From contig CAJPQK010000001.1 of assembly GCA_905372835.1 (NCBI GenBank), forward strand, positions 62,001-126,000: a DNA stretch of 64,000 bases, read 5' to 3'. Below the pieces are notes generated by a model. It was not told where the DNA came from. It saw only the letters and a list, made by a program, of their open reading frames with translations, and ran no database searches. The stretch is from Candidatus Saccharimonadota bacterium. Lineage in GTDB: Bacteria > Patescibacteriota > Saccharimonadia > Saccharimonadales > Saccharimonadaceae. Positions within the stretch are counted from its first letter, which is position 1. The number at the start of each line of letters is the position of its first letter. The position numbers and the translations under genes are program-made. Positions 40,966 to 50,034 of this stretch are shown piece by piece.

Positions 40966-41391
40966 TTATAACAATGCTCCTGATACCCAGTTTACTATAC
41001 CCACTGAAGCAACGGCTATAACCAGTCCGATGATGGCATTAAAGACTGTTTTTCGTCCACGAGCCGCCCGATCTGGCGATCCTGAGCTGGTGATGAACAG
41101 AAAACCACCGTATATGATGTATCCTGCTGCAATATAACCCGTGATTTGGAACAAGTCTTCAATGAGATTCAGGGCAATTCGCCAGATGTATGGGCCAAAA
41201 CCGCCAACAGCGCTCGGGCTCTGTAGTTCACATGAATCACCTGACATCAAGTTATAGTACCACGGTTTTAGTGTCATAATACGACCACGTTCATCACAAG
41301 CACCAGCTAAGGCAGGTTGTGTGCTGACAAATGCCATGCCAAAGCTACCCATAACCACCAGGGTGATTGCTATAATTGCCCGTTTGATCAT
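40966..41391 (-). CDS. VirB2/TrbC-like pilin-type protein, copy 5
   Basis: 141 residues. Signal peptide cut near QPALA, an outer loop of about 45 residues with two Cys (GACDERGR and DSCELQS), then the helix pair joined by YGGFLFITSSGSPDRAARGRKT. The loop is longer than in other copies. It overlaps the end of copy 6 by four bases. Confidence 0.78.
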   Translation of the reverse strand: MIKRAIIAITLVVMGSFGMAFVSTQPALAGACDERGRIMTLKPWYYNLMSGDSCELQSPSAVGGFGPYIWRIALNLIEDLFQITGYIAAGYIIYGGFLFITSSGSPDRAARGRKTVFNAIIGLVIAVASVGIVNWVSGALL

Positions 41392-41777
41392 GAGAATACT
41401 CCTCCTGGGATTAAGAATTGGGTGAGTGTAACGAAAAATGCATAGAGCAGCAAGCCTATCACAACATTGATCCAGATCTCGCGAGCTTTTTTGATGTTTT
41501 CTGGCTTATCTCCGGATGATGAAAACAATATTCCACCATAGACTACCGCACCAACAGCTGTGACACCTACACCCATGGTCAAAATTTTCACTGCCTGCCT
41601 GACTATGTCAAAAATAGCGTCTTTACCGCTCTTACCGCCACATTCTATGGTTGAAGTATCGACGCCAGCACATTTCTTCGCACTCTCCTCCTCAGCAAAT
41701 ACTGGGGTCGATATAGCAAAGCCGACTAATAAAGCTATGGCAAGGATTGTTTTTGTAAAGAAATTTCTGTTTACCAT
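41388..41777 (-). CDS. VirB2/TrbC-like pilin-type protein, copy 6
   Basis: 129 residues, first gene of the minus-strand array. Signal peptide ending near TPVFA, a loop with two Cys (KKCAGVDTSTIECGG), and a helix pair around YGGILFSSSGDKPENIKKAREI. The shared GG-x-h-x-x-S-x-G core is kept, but the rest is the most divergent of the six. Confidence 0.78.
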   Translation of the reverse strand: MVNRNFFTKTILAIALLVGFAISTPVFAEEESAKKCAGVDTSTIECGGKSGKDAIFDIVRQAVKILTMGVGVTAVGAVVYGGILFSSSGDKPENIKKAREIWINVVIGLLLYAFFVTLTQFLIPGGVFS

Positions 41778-41865
41778 TGAATTGTTCTACCAATATTAGG
41801 TTGATATGTGACTAATTGTAAGATATTGTCGCTCAAAATGCAAACGACATTTCACCTGATGGCTC

Positions 41866-41894
41866 TTGAATATTAGGGAAGTCTTTGGTATTAT
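41866..41894 (+). promoter_or_regulatory. Promoter of tRNA-Asp
   Basis: TTGAAT at 41866-41871, 17-base spacer, TATTAT at 41889-41894, 14 bases before the tRNA. Confidence 0.65.
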
Positions 41895-41908
41895 GAGCTA
41901 GTTGACAT

Positions 41909-41986
41909 GCGCTCGTAGTGAAGTTGGTCCATCACGCCTCCCTGTCACGGAGGAGATCGCCGGTTCGAATCCGGTCGGGCGCGCCA
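41909..41986 (+). tRNA. tRNA-Asp (GTC)
   Basis: Acceptor GCGCTCG/CGGGCGC with discriminator G and encoded CCA. The anticodon loop CTGTCAC gives GTC. T loop GTTCGAATCC. A terminator and then a lipoprotein gene follow. Confidence 0.95.
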
Positions 41987-41989
41987 CAG

Positions 41990-42016
41990 ACACCCAGTTG
42001 ACAGGGTGTTTTTATT
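41990..42016 (+). terminator. Terminator of tRNA-Asp
   Basis: ACACCC / GGGTGT, eight-base loop, then TTTTATTTT. Confidence 0.8.
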
Positions 42017-42134
42017 TTGCTGGTTTTCATACTTGTATTTTAGTATACTTTGTGTTATAATCACGGCATATCGATTGTAGATATAATACATGTAACTAAC
42101 CTGGTAGTAGACCAGAGAAAGAATCCCAAGCGTT

Positions 42135-43184
42135 ATGAACGAGCGTAACCCAAGCGATTCAAAAAATACATTAAACCGCCGAAGGTTCATGGAGCTTTTT
42201 GCGGTCGGCGCTGGAACAATGGCTGTAGCAGCCTGTGGTAACAAGGAAAATCCTACAGAGCCAACATCAGGACAACTGCCTGAACATGTAGAAAGCAGTG
42301 ATAATACTCCTTCACCAGAAGTGTCTCCAACCCCTGAAGGGATGCGTACACTGGACCTAGATCCTTCAACAGAGGTAGAGCTTTGCGAATCGTATGTAGA
42401 CACAAGATTTCCTGAGGAAGAGGTTAAGAAATTAGCCATTCCCGTTAGTGCTTTCGAAAGTCCCGACGAATTAATGCAACACCTGAGCACTATAATTGAA
42501 ACAACAGTCAACGTAGTTGCTGATAAAAAAGATCAGGAAAATCCACCGTCATCCGAGTATAGCAGAGTATATGACGAAAAAAGGTTCCGCTACTTAGCAG
42601 AGGAAAAGCTTCCTATGGGCAGCACGCCTCCTACTTTCGGATCAACACTAACCCCATATATCCTCGATCGCATAAAAGGAGTTTTTGAAACTCCAGGCAA
42701 TGACGCACGTGGAAAATCACAACCAATTAAGTACGGGGATGGTTTCAAGAGTCTCTTGACAAATCTTATAGAGGCACAAGAAGCATTACGGATCGATTAC
42801 AGCACTCGCCTTGAAAATGATGAGAATGGTTTTCGCAGGACGGCCTATACGAACCCAATAGACCCAGAGATGATATTGGGGCCTGTCACTATTGCGGGAA
42901 TGGAACATGGTGAGCCAAAATACAATGGTGATACCATTTCTATGACTTTCTCATTCCGACCAGATAATGGCGCCCAGCATTCTGAGAAAATTACTGATTT
43001 CCTTGCTAATAATAGCGTTGGTACGATGCCTGTGGAATGGGTACTAACGGCCGGAGTTGGCGGTATGCAAGGTAACGTTTCATTTAAGAAAACCGGCCCT
43101 GGTGCTGTTGTTATTAGCGAGCTAGAGTTTAGTCGTAAAGAAAATGCTCCTTATTCAAAATTGCGTGAAGAAGGTAAAGCGTAA
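42135..43184 (+). CDS. Tat-type lipoprotein of unknown function
   Basis: 349 residues. The N-terminus has a twin-arginine motif (NRRRFMELF, residues 15-23), a hydrophobic stretch, and a lipobox ending VAAC near residue 35, so it is probably exported folded and lipid-anchored. A Thr/Pro/Ser/Glu linker of about 35 residues follows, then a mixed domain I do not recognise. Codons look more AT-rich than in neighbouring housekeeping genes. TATAAT boxes lie at 42056-42061 and 42082-42087. A strong terminator separates it from the T4SS-like genes downstream. Confidence 0.75.
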   Translation: MNERNPSDSKNTLNRRRFMELFAVGAGTMAVAACGNKENPTEPTSGQLPEHVESSDNTPSPEVSPTPEGMRTLDLDPSTEVELCESYVDTRFPEEEVKKLAIPVSAFESPDELMQHLSTIIETTVNVVADKKDQENPPSSEYSRVYDEKRFRYLAEEKLPMGSTPPTFGSTLTPYILDRIKGVFETPGNDARGKSQPIKYGDGFKSLLTNLIEAQEALRIDYSTRLENDENGFRRTAYTNPIDPEMILGPVTIAGMEHGEPKYNGDTISMTFSFRPDNGAQHSEKITDFLANNSVGTMPVEWVLTAGVGGMQGNVSFKKTGPGAVVISELEFSRKENAPYSKLREEGKA

Positions 43185-43214
43185 GCCGACTTTCTAAGCA
43201 TTTGCGCTTTTGAG

Positions 43215-43250
43215 ACATATACACTACAATTTGTAGTGTATATGTTTTTT
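43215..43250 (+). terminator. Strong terminator between lipoprotein and VirB6-like gene
   Basis: ACATATACACTAC / GTAGTGTATATGT, a perfect stem of at least 13 bp, then TTTTTT. It ends 19 bases before the next start codon. Confidence 0.88.
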
Positions 43251-43268
43251 CTGAAAGGGCATCAAAAC

Positions 43269-46200
43269 ATGAGTAAAAAGCGAGGGCTGATAGCACTCTC
43301 CACACTAGTAGTGGCACTTATATCAGCGGTGTTACTTGCTCCGCAGGCAGAAGCTGCAAAAAATTTGAAATTAAAACAAAAAGTTGAGTCAACACTACTT
43401 TACGCTAATTTGATGAGTCGTGGTACTAACGATTGGACATGCATGACTGATCTTGAAGGAATGCGATACAGGGACACGACAAGTACTGACACTAACTGGC
43501 CCCCCTCAAATGGCGATAACCAAGGTGGTGCGAACACTTTTGTAGGCAAAAATACCAGAGAGGGTATTAAATCTTACTCGGGTGTTGACCCTATCACAAA
43601 ACAAACCGGAGGAGATCTTAGTTGTGCCAGTCTTCTGAAAGGTGCTATTGATATATGGGAAGACGGCTCTTCTAAATATGCTGATTTTTACCGACATATG
43701 GGTGGTAAATTTTTCGTCAAGTCTTCTGAAAACAAAGCAGCTTGGATATTTCGAGACTGGGGGAAATGCACATCAGGAACAGGGAAGACAGAATGGGATA
43801 AAGCCACAGCACAGGTAAATAAAATAGGAAATATAGCTACAATACAATTGGACTACCATACTATAAATCCAATGGCGGGCTGTGCACCAAAAAAGGGTGG
43901 TGCAGCCATCAGGGAGCGTTTTAAGAGCGGTATCAAAGGCGCTATTGGTAGTTTACCTTCTATAGCTTCGGGTAGTGCTGAACAATGGTATATGTATTCA
44001 AAAATCTTTGTCAGCCCTGCCAGTGGCTGTTCAGCAACTGGTGACGGCTCGATAAAAGAAATTCCTAAAGACAATCCAGACGGCTCGGGGTATTATTACT
44101 ACAAAATTCCATTTACCAGTAAGGACGGCAAGACCGCCGACAGAATATACAAAACCTCCAAAGGCAATGAAAAGGTATGGGTGGCAGCAACTAATAATTC
44201 CGAAGGTGCGCTAGCCCAAGTAAGCTGCAGTGAAATTGGTTCTTGGTTACAAAATAACAAATCTGCTTTTGATAAGTTTGCTAAATACGCGTCTGAACAT
44301 AAAGACGAACAAAAAGAACTTTCTGTGGAGGATTCACCAGAAAAGAGTGCTGACGCTACAGCCCAGTCAACAGAAGGGGCTGGGGAGGAAAAAGAGGAAA
44401 AAACGTGTACTAGTGAACTAACGGGTATAGGGTGGTTTATCTGCCCAGTCATTGACAAACTGGCTGACTTTGCCGACTCGGTCTGGGGAATGTTAGAAGA
44501 ATATTTAGTTACAAGTCCCTTGCAGGCATCAGGAAATACATATGATGCCTGGAAAACCATGCGAGACCTTGCTAATGTCTTGTTAGCACTGGTATTTATC
44601 TTGATTATTATCTCACAAGTATCGAATGTCGGTATCTCTAACTACGGCATCAAGAAAATGCTACCTCGTTTCATCATCGCTGCAGTTGCAGTGAATATAT
44701 CCTACTTTGTCATCCAAGTCATCGTTGATGCCGCAAATATCCTTGGTAGTACTCTGTTAGGAATCATTACAGCTCCGATACAAAATATGAGTTACAAAGA
44801 TGTTGGTTGGGGTGCCTTATTGACGGCAATTTTAGCAAGCGGTGGCACAGCGGCTGGAGCGACAATAGTCGGTGGAGCAATTGCGGCCTCGGTTTTCGGG
44901 ATTGGAACCCTGTTTATGTTCGTACTGATGGCGATCGTTCCAGGTGTAATCGGTATCGTCTCGGGATTATTGGCATTGGTATTTCGATCAGCAGTGATAC
45001 CGGTCCTGGCTATCTTGGCTCCCTTGGCTTTTGCAGCTTGGATTTTACCAAACACCCAAAGTGTCTTTGACAAGTGGAAGAAGGTTTTCACTGGTATGGT
45101 GTTCCTCTATCCTTTGGCGGCTGTATATTATGGTGGATTAAAATTATTAGCTTTTAGCGCCCTTATGAACAAAAATGCCGAAGTGATACAACAACTAATG
45201 GCCTTAGCCCTCTTGTTTGTTGGTACTTTCGTCATCCTTGGTATGGCACTAAAATCCAACGCTATCATTGGCAACCTAATGGGGCGAGCCAGTGGACTGT
45301 TGAACAAGGCATCGGCACCTGCACTTAATGCGGGAAATAAGTTCGCCAAACGTAGAGCAAGTATGAAGCGCAGTGAATTTATGGCTAGAGATTTTAGTAA
45401 AAACCCAGTAAGGGGACGCTTGCAAGGAGGTCTAAGAAAATTACGTCAACGCTCACTTGACCGAGAAACTCGAGCATCACTGGCAGAACAGAGCGAGCAA
45501 CAGCGTTACCGAGCGGGGTTGGCTGAGGCTTCTGGAGGTGAACTGGACAAGCGCCTTGGGTTTGCAGCAGCTACTACTGGTGGTCAGGAATACATCCATA
45601 AATTATCCCAAGAGGCTGCAGCTAAAAAATTGCGGTTCGAATACAACAGTAATGCAGTTGAGGCTCTACGGTCAGATGACAAATACGTTCAAGCAGCAGC
45701 AGCAGAAAAACTGTCTCAGCAAGGTGCTTGGGGAACAGGACAGTTGCGTAAATATCTGGAAGAAGGCGGTAAAATTACCAGTATCGAGATGGGAGACGCC
45801 CTTACTGGCGTAAAGAAATACGATGCCGGAGTGGCTGCTGCCGGAGTGGCCGGTTTTGACGCAATAGGCAAAGGACAACAGGCTTATGGCGTCAGTCGAG
45901 AAGAGTTAGCCCAAATGACAAGTAAAGCATTTGAAAACCTTTCTGTAGATAATTTATCTACGCAGAGTGCAGAGGCACTTGTTAATGCTTACGACAAGGG
46001 AGGCTTGGCAAACAGTAGGGCTGCTGAAGTGTCCGATAGTTCACGATACATGGGTCAAGCCAATGGTAAGACCGCACCAGTATTTGAAGCCCTGGGTCAA
46101 AAAGGAGAAAAAGGTCAGACCAATCTTAAGGCAGCAATTGACACAATAAAGTCCAATATGGCTAGTTCGCAGCCAGCAACACCATCCGTACCACCATTGC

Positions 46201-46511
46201 AGCAAAATCAAGCTCCACAGGGCGTAGCACAGCCAACACCTTCTCAGGCGCCAAGCATGACTCCTGATCGTTACTACGCCATCAAAGAGCAGGCGCGGGG
46301 ACCAGAAGCTCCAAAGCCAGATTCACTGTCTTCAGGTGGTCAAACACAAGCTCCAGCTCCGCAGGTTAACGTTACCGTACAAGTGGATAAATCTTCTAAT
46401 CCGACGAGTGCTACCAGTATCCCACCGAGCTATATTGACCAGGGTGGTACCAGTGGCACTGGACGGTCACAACACCGACGCAACCGACCGCCTACTGCGT
46501 TTGGCCGATAG
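43269..46511 (+). CDS. VirB6/TrbL-like T4SS membrane protein, copy 1
   Basis: 1080 residues. Signal peptide (LIALSTLVVALISAVLLAPQ), an extracytoplasmic region of about 350 residues with several Cys, then GWFICPVIDKLADFADSVW near residue 386 and a polytopic core of six or more helices including VGISNYGIKKMLPR near 454. The last 400 residues are soluble, helical and Gln/Pro-rich. The VirB6/TrbL family forms the inner-membrane channel of T4SS. The start was chosen at 43269 because AAAGGG precedes it and the signal peptide then begins normally. Confidence 0.85.
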   Translation: MSKKRGLIALSTLVVALISAVLLAPQAEAAKNLKLKQKVESTLLYANLMSRGTNDWTCMTDLEGMRYRDTTSTDTNWPPSNGDNQGGANTFVGKNTREGIKSYSGVDPITKQTGGDLSCASLLKGAIDIWEDGSSKYADFYRHMGGKFFVKSSENKAAWIFRDWGKCTSGTGKTEWDKATAQVNKIGNIATIQLDYHTINPMAGCAPKKGGAAIRERFKSGIKGAIGSLPSIASGSAEQWYMYSKIFVSPASGCSATGDGSIKEIPKDNPDGSGYYYYKIPFTSKDGKTADRIYKTSKGNEKVWVAATNNSEGALAQVSCSEIGSWLQNNKSAFDKFAKYASEHKDEQKELSVEDSPEKSADATAQSTEGAGEEKEEKTCTSELTGIGWFICPVIDKLADFADSVWGMLEEYLVTSPLQASGNTYDAWKTMRDLANVLLALVFILIIISQVSNVGISNYGIKKMLPRFIIAAVAVNISYFVIQVIVDAANILGSTLLGIITAPIQNMSYKDVGWGALLTAILASGGTAAGATIVGGAIAASVFGIGTLFMFVLMAIVPGVIGIVSGLLALVFRSAVIPVLAILAPLAFAAWILPNTQSVFDKWKKVFTGMVFLYPLAAVYYGGLKLLAFSALMNKNAEVIQQLMALALLFVGTFVILGMALKSNAIIGNLMGRASGLLNKASAPALNAGNKFAKRRASMKRSEFMARDFSKNPVRGRLQGGLRKLRQRSLDRETRASLAEQSEQQRYRAGLAEASGGELDKRLGFAAATTGGQEYIHKLSQEAAAKKLRFEYNSNAVEALRSDDKYVQAAAAEKLSQQGAWGTGQLRKYLEEGGKITSIEMGDALTGVKKYDAGVAAAGVAGFDAIGKGQQAYGVSREELAQMTSKAFENLSVDNLSTQSAEALVNAYDKGGLANSRAAEVSDSSRYMGQANGKTAPVFEALGQKGEKGQTNLKAAIDTIKSNMASSQPATPSVPPLQQNQAPQGVAQPTPSQAPSMTPDRYYAIKEQARGPEAPKPDSLSSGGQTQAPAPQVNVTVQVDKSSNPTSATSIPPSYIDQGGTSGTGRSQHRRNRPPTAFGR

Positions 46512-46521
46512 ATTCATATAG

Positions 46522-46550
46522 TTGACTTTTGCGCGAAAAAATGCTACCAT
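46522..46550 (+). promoter_or_regulatory. Internal promoter before VirB6-like copy 2
   Basis: TTGACT at 46522-46527, 17-base spacer, TACCAT at 46545-46550, eight bases before the ATG. It allows transcription of the downstream T4SS-like genes independently of copy 1. Confidence 0.6.
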
Positions 46551-46558
46551 TTACAGTA

Positions 46559-49072
46559 ATGGAGTGGTTGAAAATGCGAGTGCGTCCGCAAATACGTCGG
46601 TCGCAGTGGTTTGCCATACTGACTATTGGTGTTTTTGTCGGGTTTTTTAGTGGTATACTCATCAACTCTACCTCAGTCTATGCCGCTGAGGCTCAGTGGA
46701 AAAGTGACTCACTGATCGTTGACGGCAAGACACTCAAACCAGTCAACGACACAGCTCGTAAAAAGCTGCTTGGTCGTGACAGTAAAGACTGGGTCTATGA
46801 GACTACCGAAGGCAATCAATCAACAGTGGTCTTTTTCGCTGGAAACGGCAATCCACGAACCGCTACTACTGCTAAATACGTCAAATACACCCTGAACGGC
46901 AGCACACCAACACCGGCAGGCGAGCCAGAGGACATTGAAGTTAAACAGGACAGCAACCCCAGCGAGGCAGAGTGTGATGTGAGAGGGGGAACCGGTTGGT
47001 TTATTTGCCCAATCTCTAACGGAATCGCCTCAGGAATTGACGAAGTGTATACCTGGATTTCCGACCTGATGACCACACCGGCGATAGACAGCTCCAACAA
47101 TAGCTCTGGGGTAAAGGTCGCTTGGGACATCATGCGAAATATTGCCAATGCAGCGTTTATCGTCGCTTTTTTGATCGTTATTTATTCACAACTCACCTCA
47201 GTTGGCATCAGTAATTATGGTATTAAAAAACTAGTTCCACGAGTGGTTATTGCCGCAATCTTAGTCAACCTGTCTTTCATCATTTGTGCCTTGATGATTG
47301 ATTTATCAAACATCTTCGGTGTCGCCTTACAAGATATGTTCAACGAAATCCGTTCTCAAGTGTCTGCAAATGGTGCGTTTAATGGTGCTCCACTACCAAC
47401 TTGGAGCGACTTGGTGGCCATGGTTCTGTCCGGTGGCGCAGCAACGGCGGGGGTGTATGGCGCACTAGCGGTAACTGGTGGGTCATTAGCTTCAGCCGCT
47501 TATTGGTTGCTGCCCATCATTGCCAGCATCCTATTAACCCTGACCGTTGTCTTCATCATCTTGGCGGCACGGCAAGCATTGCTCATCATCCTGACAGTCA
47601 TATCACCACTGGCTTTCGTGTGTTATCTGTTACCGGGCACTGAGAAATTCTTTGAAAAATGGCGAAACTTGATGTTCACCTTGGTGATATTTTTCCCAGC
47701 ATTTTCAGTGGTATTTGGTGGTGCGCAGTTGGCAGGATTGATTATCTTGCAAAACGCCAACTCGTGGATTATGGTGATTTTGGGGCTGGCAGTTCAAGTC
47801 TCAGCTCTAGCTATCGCACCTCTGGTGTTTAAGTTGAGCGGCGGCGTACTGGGTCGAGTGGCTGGTATCGTCAACAACAAGAACCGCGGTGTTATTGACC
47901 GCACCAAAAACTGGTCACGTGACCGTAGCCAATTGGCAGCACACAAGAATTCATTAGGTAAATCAGATGATGAATTGAAGAAAATCAGTGGCCTCCGTAA
48001 AATGGGGCGCTGGGCTAATTACCGCTCACGTAAGTTCAAAACCCGTTCAGAAGCCTACCAAAAGCGTGCTGATGCAGCATACAAACTTTCCCGCGCCAAT
48101 CAAATTGCTGACATTGAGTCACGGGCTGCCGCTGACCAATTGTCACTGGCTGATGTTACAACCGCAAACGCTTACGAGGAAATGAAGGTCGAGGGAACAC
48201 CGACACCAGCCAACCTAAAGAAGAGAGGTGCTCGCCGCTATGAGACACTACAGGAAGAAGCTCAACGAGAAGCGCGCAGTATTGCAATTCAAGGGCTGCG
48301 AAAGAACAGTATCCAGCGTGTTAATGATTACATTTTGGCAAACGACCTAGCAAATCAAGAAGATTTGCGAGCCCAAGCAGGTTCGGTGGAGAATATGTAC
48401 TTCGGCAACGACCGTGGTTCACAGCGTGTGTGGTCAACGGCACGTAGCACCATCACTAAGGCTAATAAGGAATCGATTGAGAACGCTATGACTATTCTCA
48501 ATGCCATGAACGTCAGCAATGATGATATGGTGGAATTGGCCAATGGTGTTAGTCGACGCGGCTTGACGGTCACTGATGATATCCGCTATGCGGCAATTCA
48601 CCATGTGCTGGGCGGTAAGGACGCTGTGGCTATTCAAAGCTTACTGCAAAAAACCGACTTTGGCGCACTTAATGACGACTTCGCGCAAGAATATGGTGAC
48701 GCATTGCTATCCAACTCTGCTAAGCCAGCTTGGTTGGGTGGTGCAGCTGCCGCGGCCATTAAGGCAAATAAGGTTGACATGAACGGTCCAGACTACATGA
48801 GGAAGCTTATGCTTGATAACCTTAATATTGGTGGTTTGTCGACCGAAGCAATTGTTGGTTCAGACCTGGCTTACTTGAAGCCGCTCAAGGAAGCCCTGAG
48901 CGACCAAAGCTTTGTCTCACAAATCAATGAAACTGGGCTGGACACGCTGCGCAAGAACCTTGTTTTGGCACAAACTGATCCTCGATTTAGTAGTCGAATT
49001 GGTAAGACCGGTGGTACAATTCGAGAAATCTCTCTTTCTCTGGGGATTAAGCCCGAAGATTTAACTAGTTAA
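46559..49072 (+). CDS. VirB6/TrbL-like T4SS membrane protein, copy 2
   Basis: 837 residues and paralogous to the preceding gene: GWFICPISNGIASGIDEVY near residue 144 and VGISNYGIKKLVPR near 214 align with copy 1. It has a signal-type start (WFAILTIGVFVGFFSGIL), a shorter outer region of about 110 residues, five to seven helices, and a 400-residue helical charged C-terminal part in the cytoplasm. The start at 46559 is preferred over upstream TTG/ATG codons because the promoter's -10 box lies just before it. Confidence 0.85.
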   Translation: MEWLKMRVRPQIRRSQWFAILTIGVFVGFFSGILINSTSVYAAEAQWKSDSLIVDGKTLKPVNDTARKKLLGRDSKDWVYETTEGNQSTVVFFAGNGNPRTATTAKYVKYTLNGSTPTPAGEPEDIEVKQDSNPSEAECDVRGGTGWFICPISNGIASGIDEVYTWISDLMTTPAIDSSNNSSGVKVAWDIMRNIANAAFIVAFLIVIYSQLTSVGISNYGIKKLVPRVVIAAILVNLSFIICALMIDLSNIFGVALQDMFNEIRSQVSANGAFNGAPLPTWSDLVAMVLSGGAATAGVYGALAVTGGSLASAAYWLLPIIASILLTLTVVFIILAARQALLIILTVISPLAFVCYLLPGTEKFFEKWRNLMFTLVIFFPAFSVVFGGAQLAGLIILQNANSWIMVILGLAVQVSALAIAPLVFKLSGGVLGRVAGIVNNKNRGVIDRTKNWSRDRSQLAAHKNSLGKSDDELKKISGLRKMGRWANYRSRKFKTRSEAYQKRADAAYKLSRANQIADIESRAAADQLSLADVTTANAYEEMKVEGTPTPANLKKRGARRYETLQEEAQREARSIAIQGLRKNSIQRVNDYILANDLANQEDLRAQAGSVENMYFGNDRGSQRVWSTARSTITKANKESIENAMTILNAMNVSNDDMVELANGVSRRGLTVTDDIRYAAIHHVLGGKDAVAIQSLLQKTDFGALNDDFAQEYGDALLSNSAKPAWLGGAAAAAIKANKVDMNGPDYMRKLMLDNLNIGGLSTEAIVGSDLAYLKPLKEALSDQSFVSQINETGLDTLRKNLVLAQTDPRFSSRIGKTGGTIREISLSLGIKPEDLTS

Positions 49073-49097
49073 GCTATCTTTGCTATACTAGTATCAT

Positions 49098-50027
49098 ATG
49101 GCTGTGTATAGAGTGCCTCAGGATGTGGAAGCAGAAGATAAGCTGCTTGGGCCGTTCAGTTTTAAGCAATTTGTGTTTCTCATTATTGCGGTGGGCTTTT
49201 TTGGTATAGCGTGGGCGCTGGGAGTTGCTTTGTTGCCACTGGCAATCATTCCTTTGCCGTTTGGCGTGTTCTTTACTGTATTGGCTTTACCGCTACGTAA
49301 GGAACAGCCCATGGAAATATATATTGCGGCAGTGATATCATTCTTCTTAAAACCGCGTGTTCGCCTCTGGGAACCAGACGGAGTAGAGACGCTGATAGAA
49401 GTGGTGGCACCAAAAACTAAGGAAGAAAATCTGAGTAAAAATTATGATCAATTAGAAATCCAGCGACGATTGTCATATCTGGCAAATATCGTCGACACCC
49501 ATGGTTGGTCAGTCCGTGGCGTCGGCAACCCAGAGGCGACAGGCAATTTAGACACCGCTAGCTCACTACAGGCTGATTTTTATAATACGGCTGTCCAGGC
49601 AGAGGAAGATATTTTAGACCGAGGCAATACTACTTCGCGACAAATTGCCGATATGATTGCCGAGACCGACCAGCAGCGACGAGAAGAGTTGATGCAGCGC
49701 ATGCAAAAACCTCAAACACCAGCAGTACAGTCACCAGCTCAACCAGCAGTCTTCATGGCTGCACAAGAGGAAGATATGCCAAAATTAACAGTCAATCCAT
49801 ATCCTCACATGCGCCAGGGTGTCTTATCTCCAGCAGGGGAGCGACCTGTCACCACCCCGCCGGCCGACCAAAATCAACCTATACAACAACCTGTTGACCC
49901 TGGTATAATAGACCTTGCAAATAATCATTCTGATCTTTCCATCGCGACCCTACAAAAAGAAGCAGATCGGATACATAAACGCTCAGAGGAAAAAGCTGAG
50001 GAGGAAGTGGTGATTTCACTACGGTAG
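49098..50027 (+). CDS. PrgI-family protein (VirB3-like) with long tail
   Basis: 309 residues. The first 95 match PrgI: YRVPQDVEAEDKLLGPFSFKQ then two helices (FVFLIIAVGFFGIAWALGV; ALLPLAIIPLPFGVFFTVL), and RLWEPDG. This small membrane component sits next to VirB4 in Gram-positive T4SS. The remaining 210 residues are a soluble Gln/Pro-rich extension. TATACT at 49084-49089 lies eight bases before the ATG. Confidence 0.85.
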   Translation: MAVYRVPQDVEAEDKLLGPFSFKQFVFLIIAVGFFGIAWALGVALLPLAIIPLPFGVFFTVLALPLRKEQPMEIYIAAVISFFLKPRVRLWEPDGVETLIEVVAPKTKEENLSKNYDQLEIQRRLSYLANIVDTHGWSVRGVGNPEATGNLDTASSLQADFYNTAVQAEEDILDRGNTTSRQIADMIAETDQQRREELMQRMQKPQTPAVQSPAQPAVFMAAQEEDMPKLTVNPYPHMRQGVLSPAGERPVTTPPADQNQPIQQPVDPGIIDLANNHSDLSIATLQKEADRIHKRSEEKAEEEVVISLR

Positions 50028-50034
50028 GTGGGAA

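Noticed and set aside
41945..42511. Minus-strand frame of 188 codons
   Set aside because: It runs through tRNA-Asp and antisense to the lipoprotein gene, which has a clear Tat/lipobox signal.
46529..46558. TTG or ATG starts upstream of 46559 for the second VirB6-like gene
   Set aside because: They overlap the TTGACT/TACCAT promoter, so they would not be in the transcript from that promoter.
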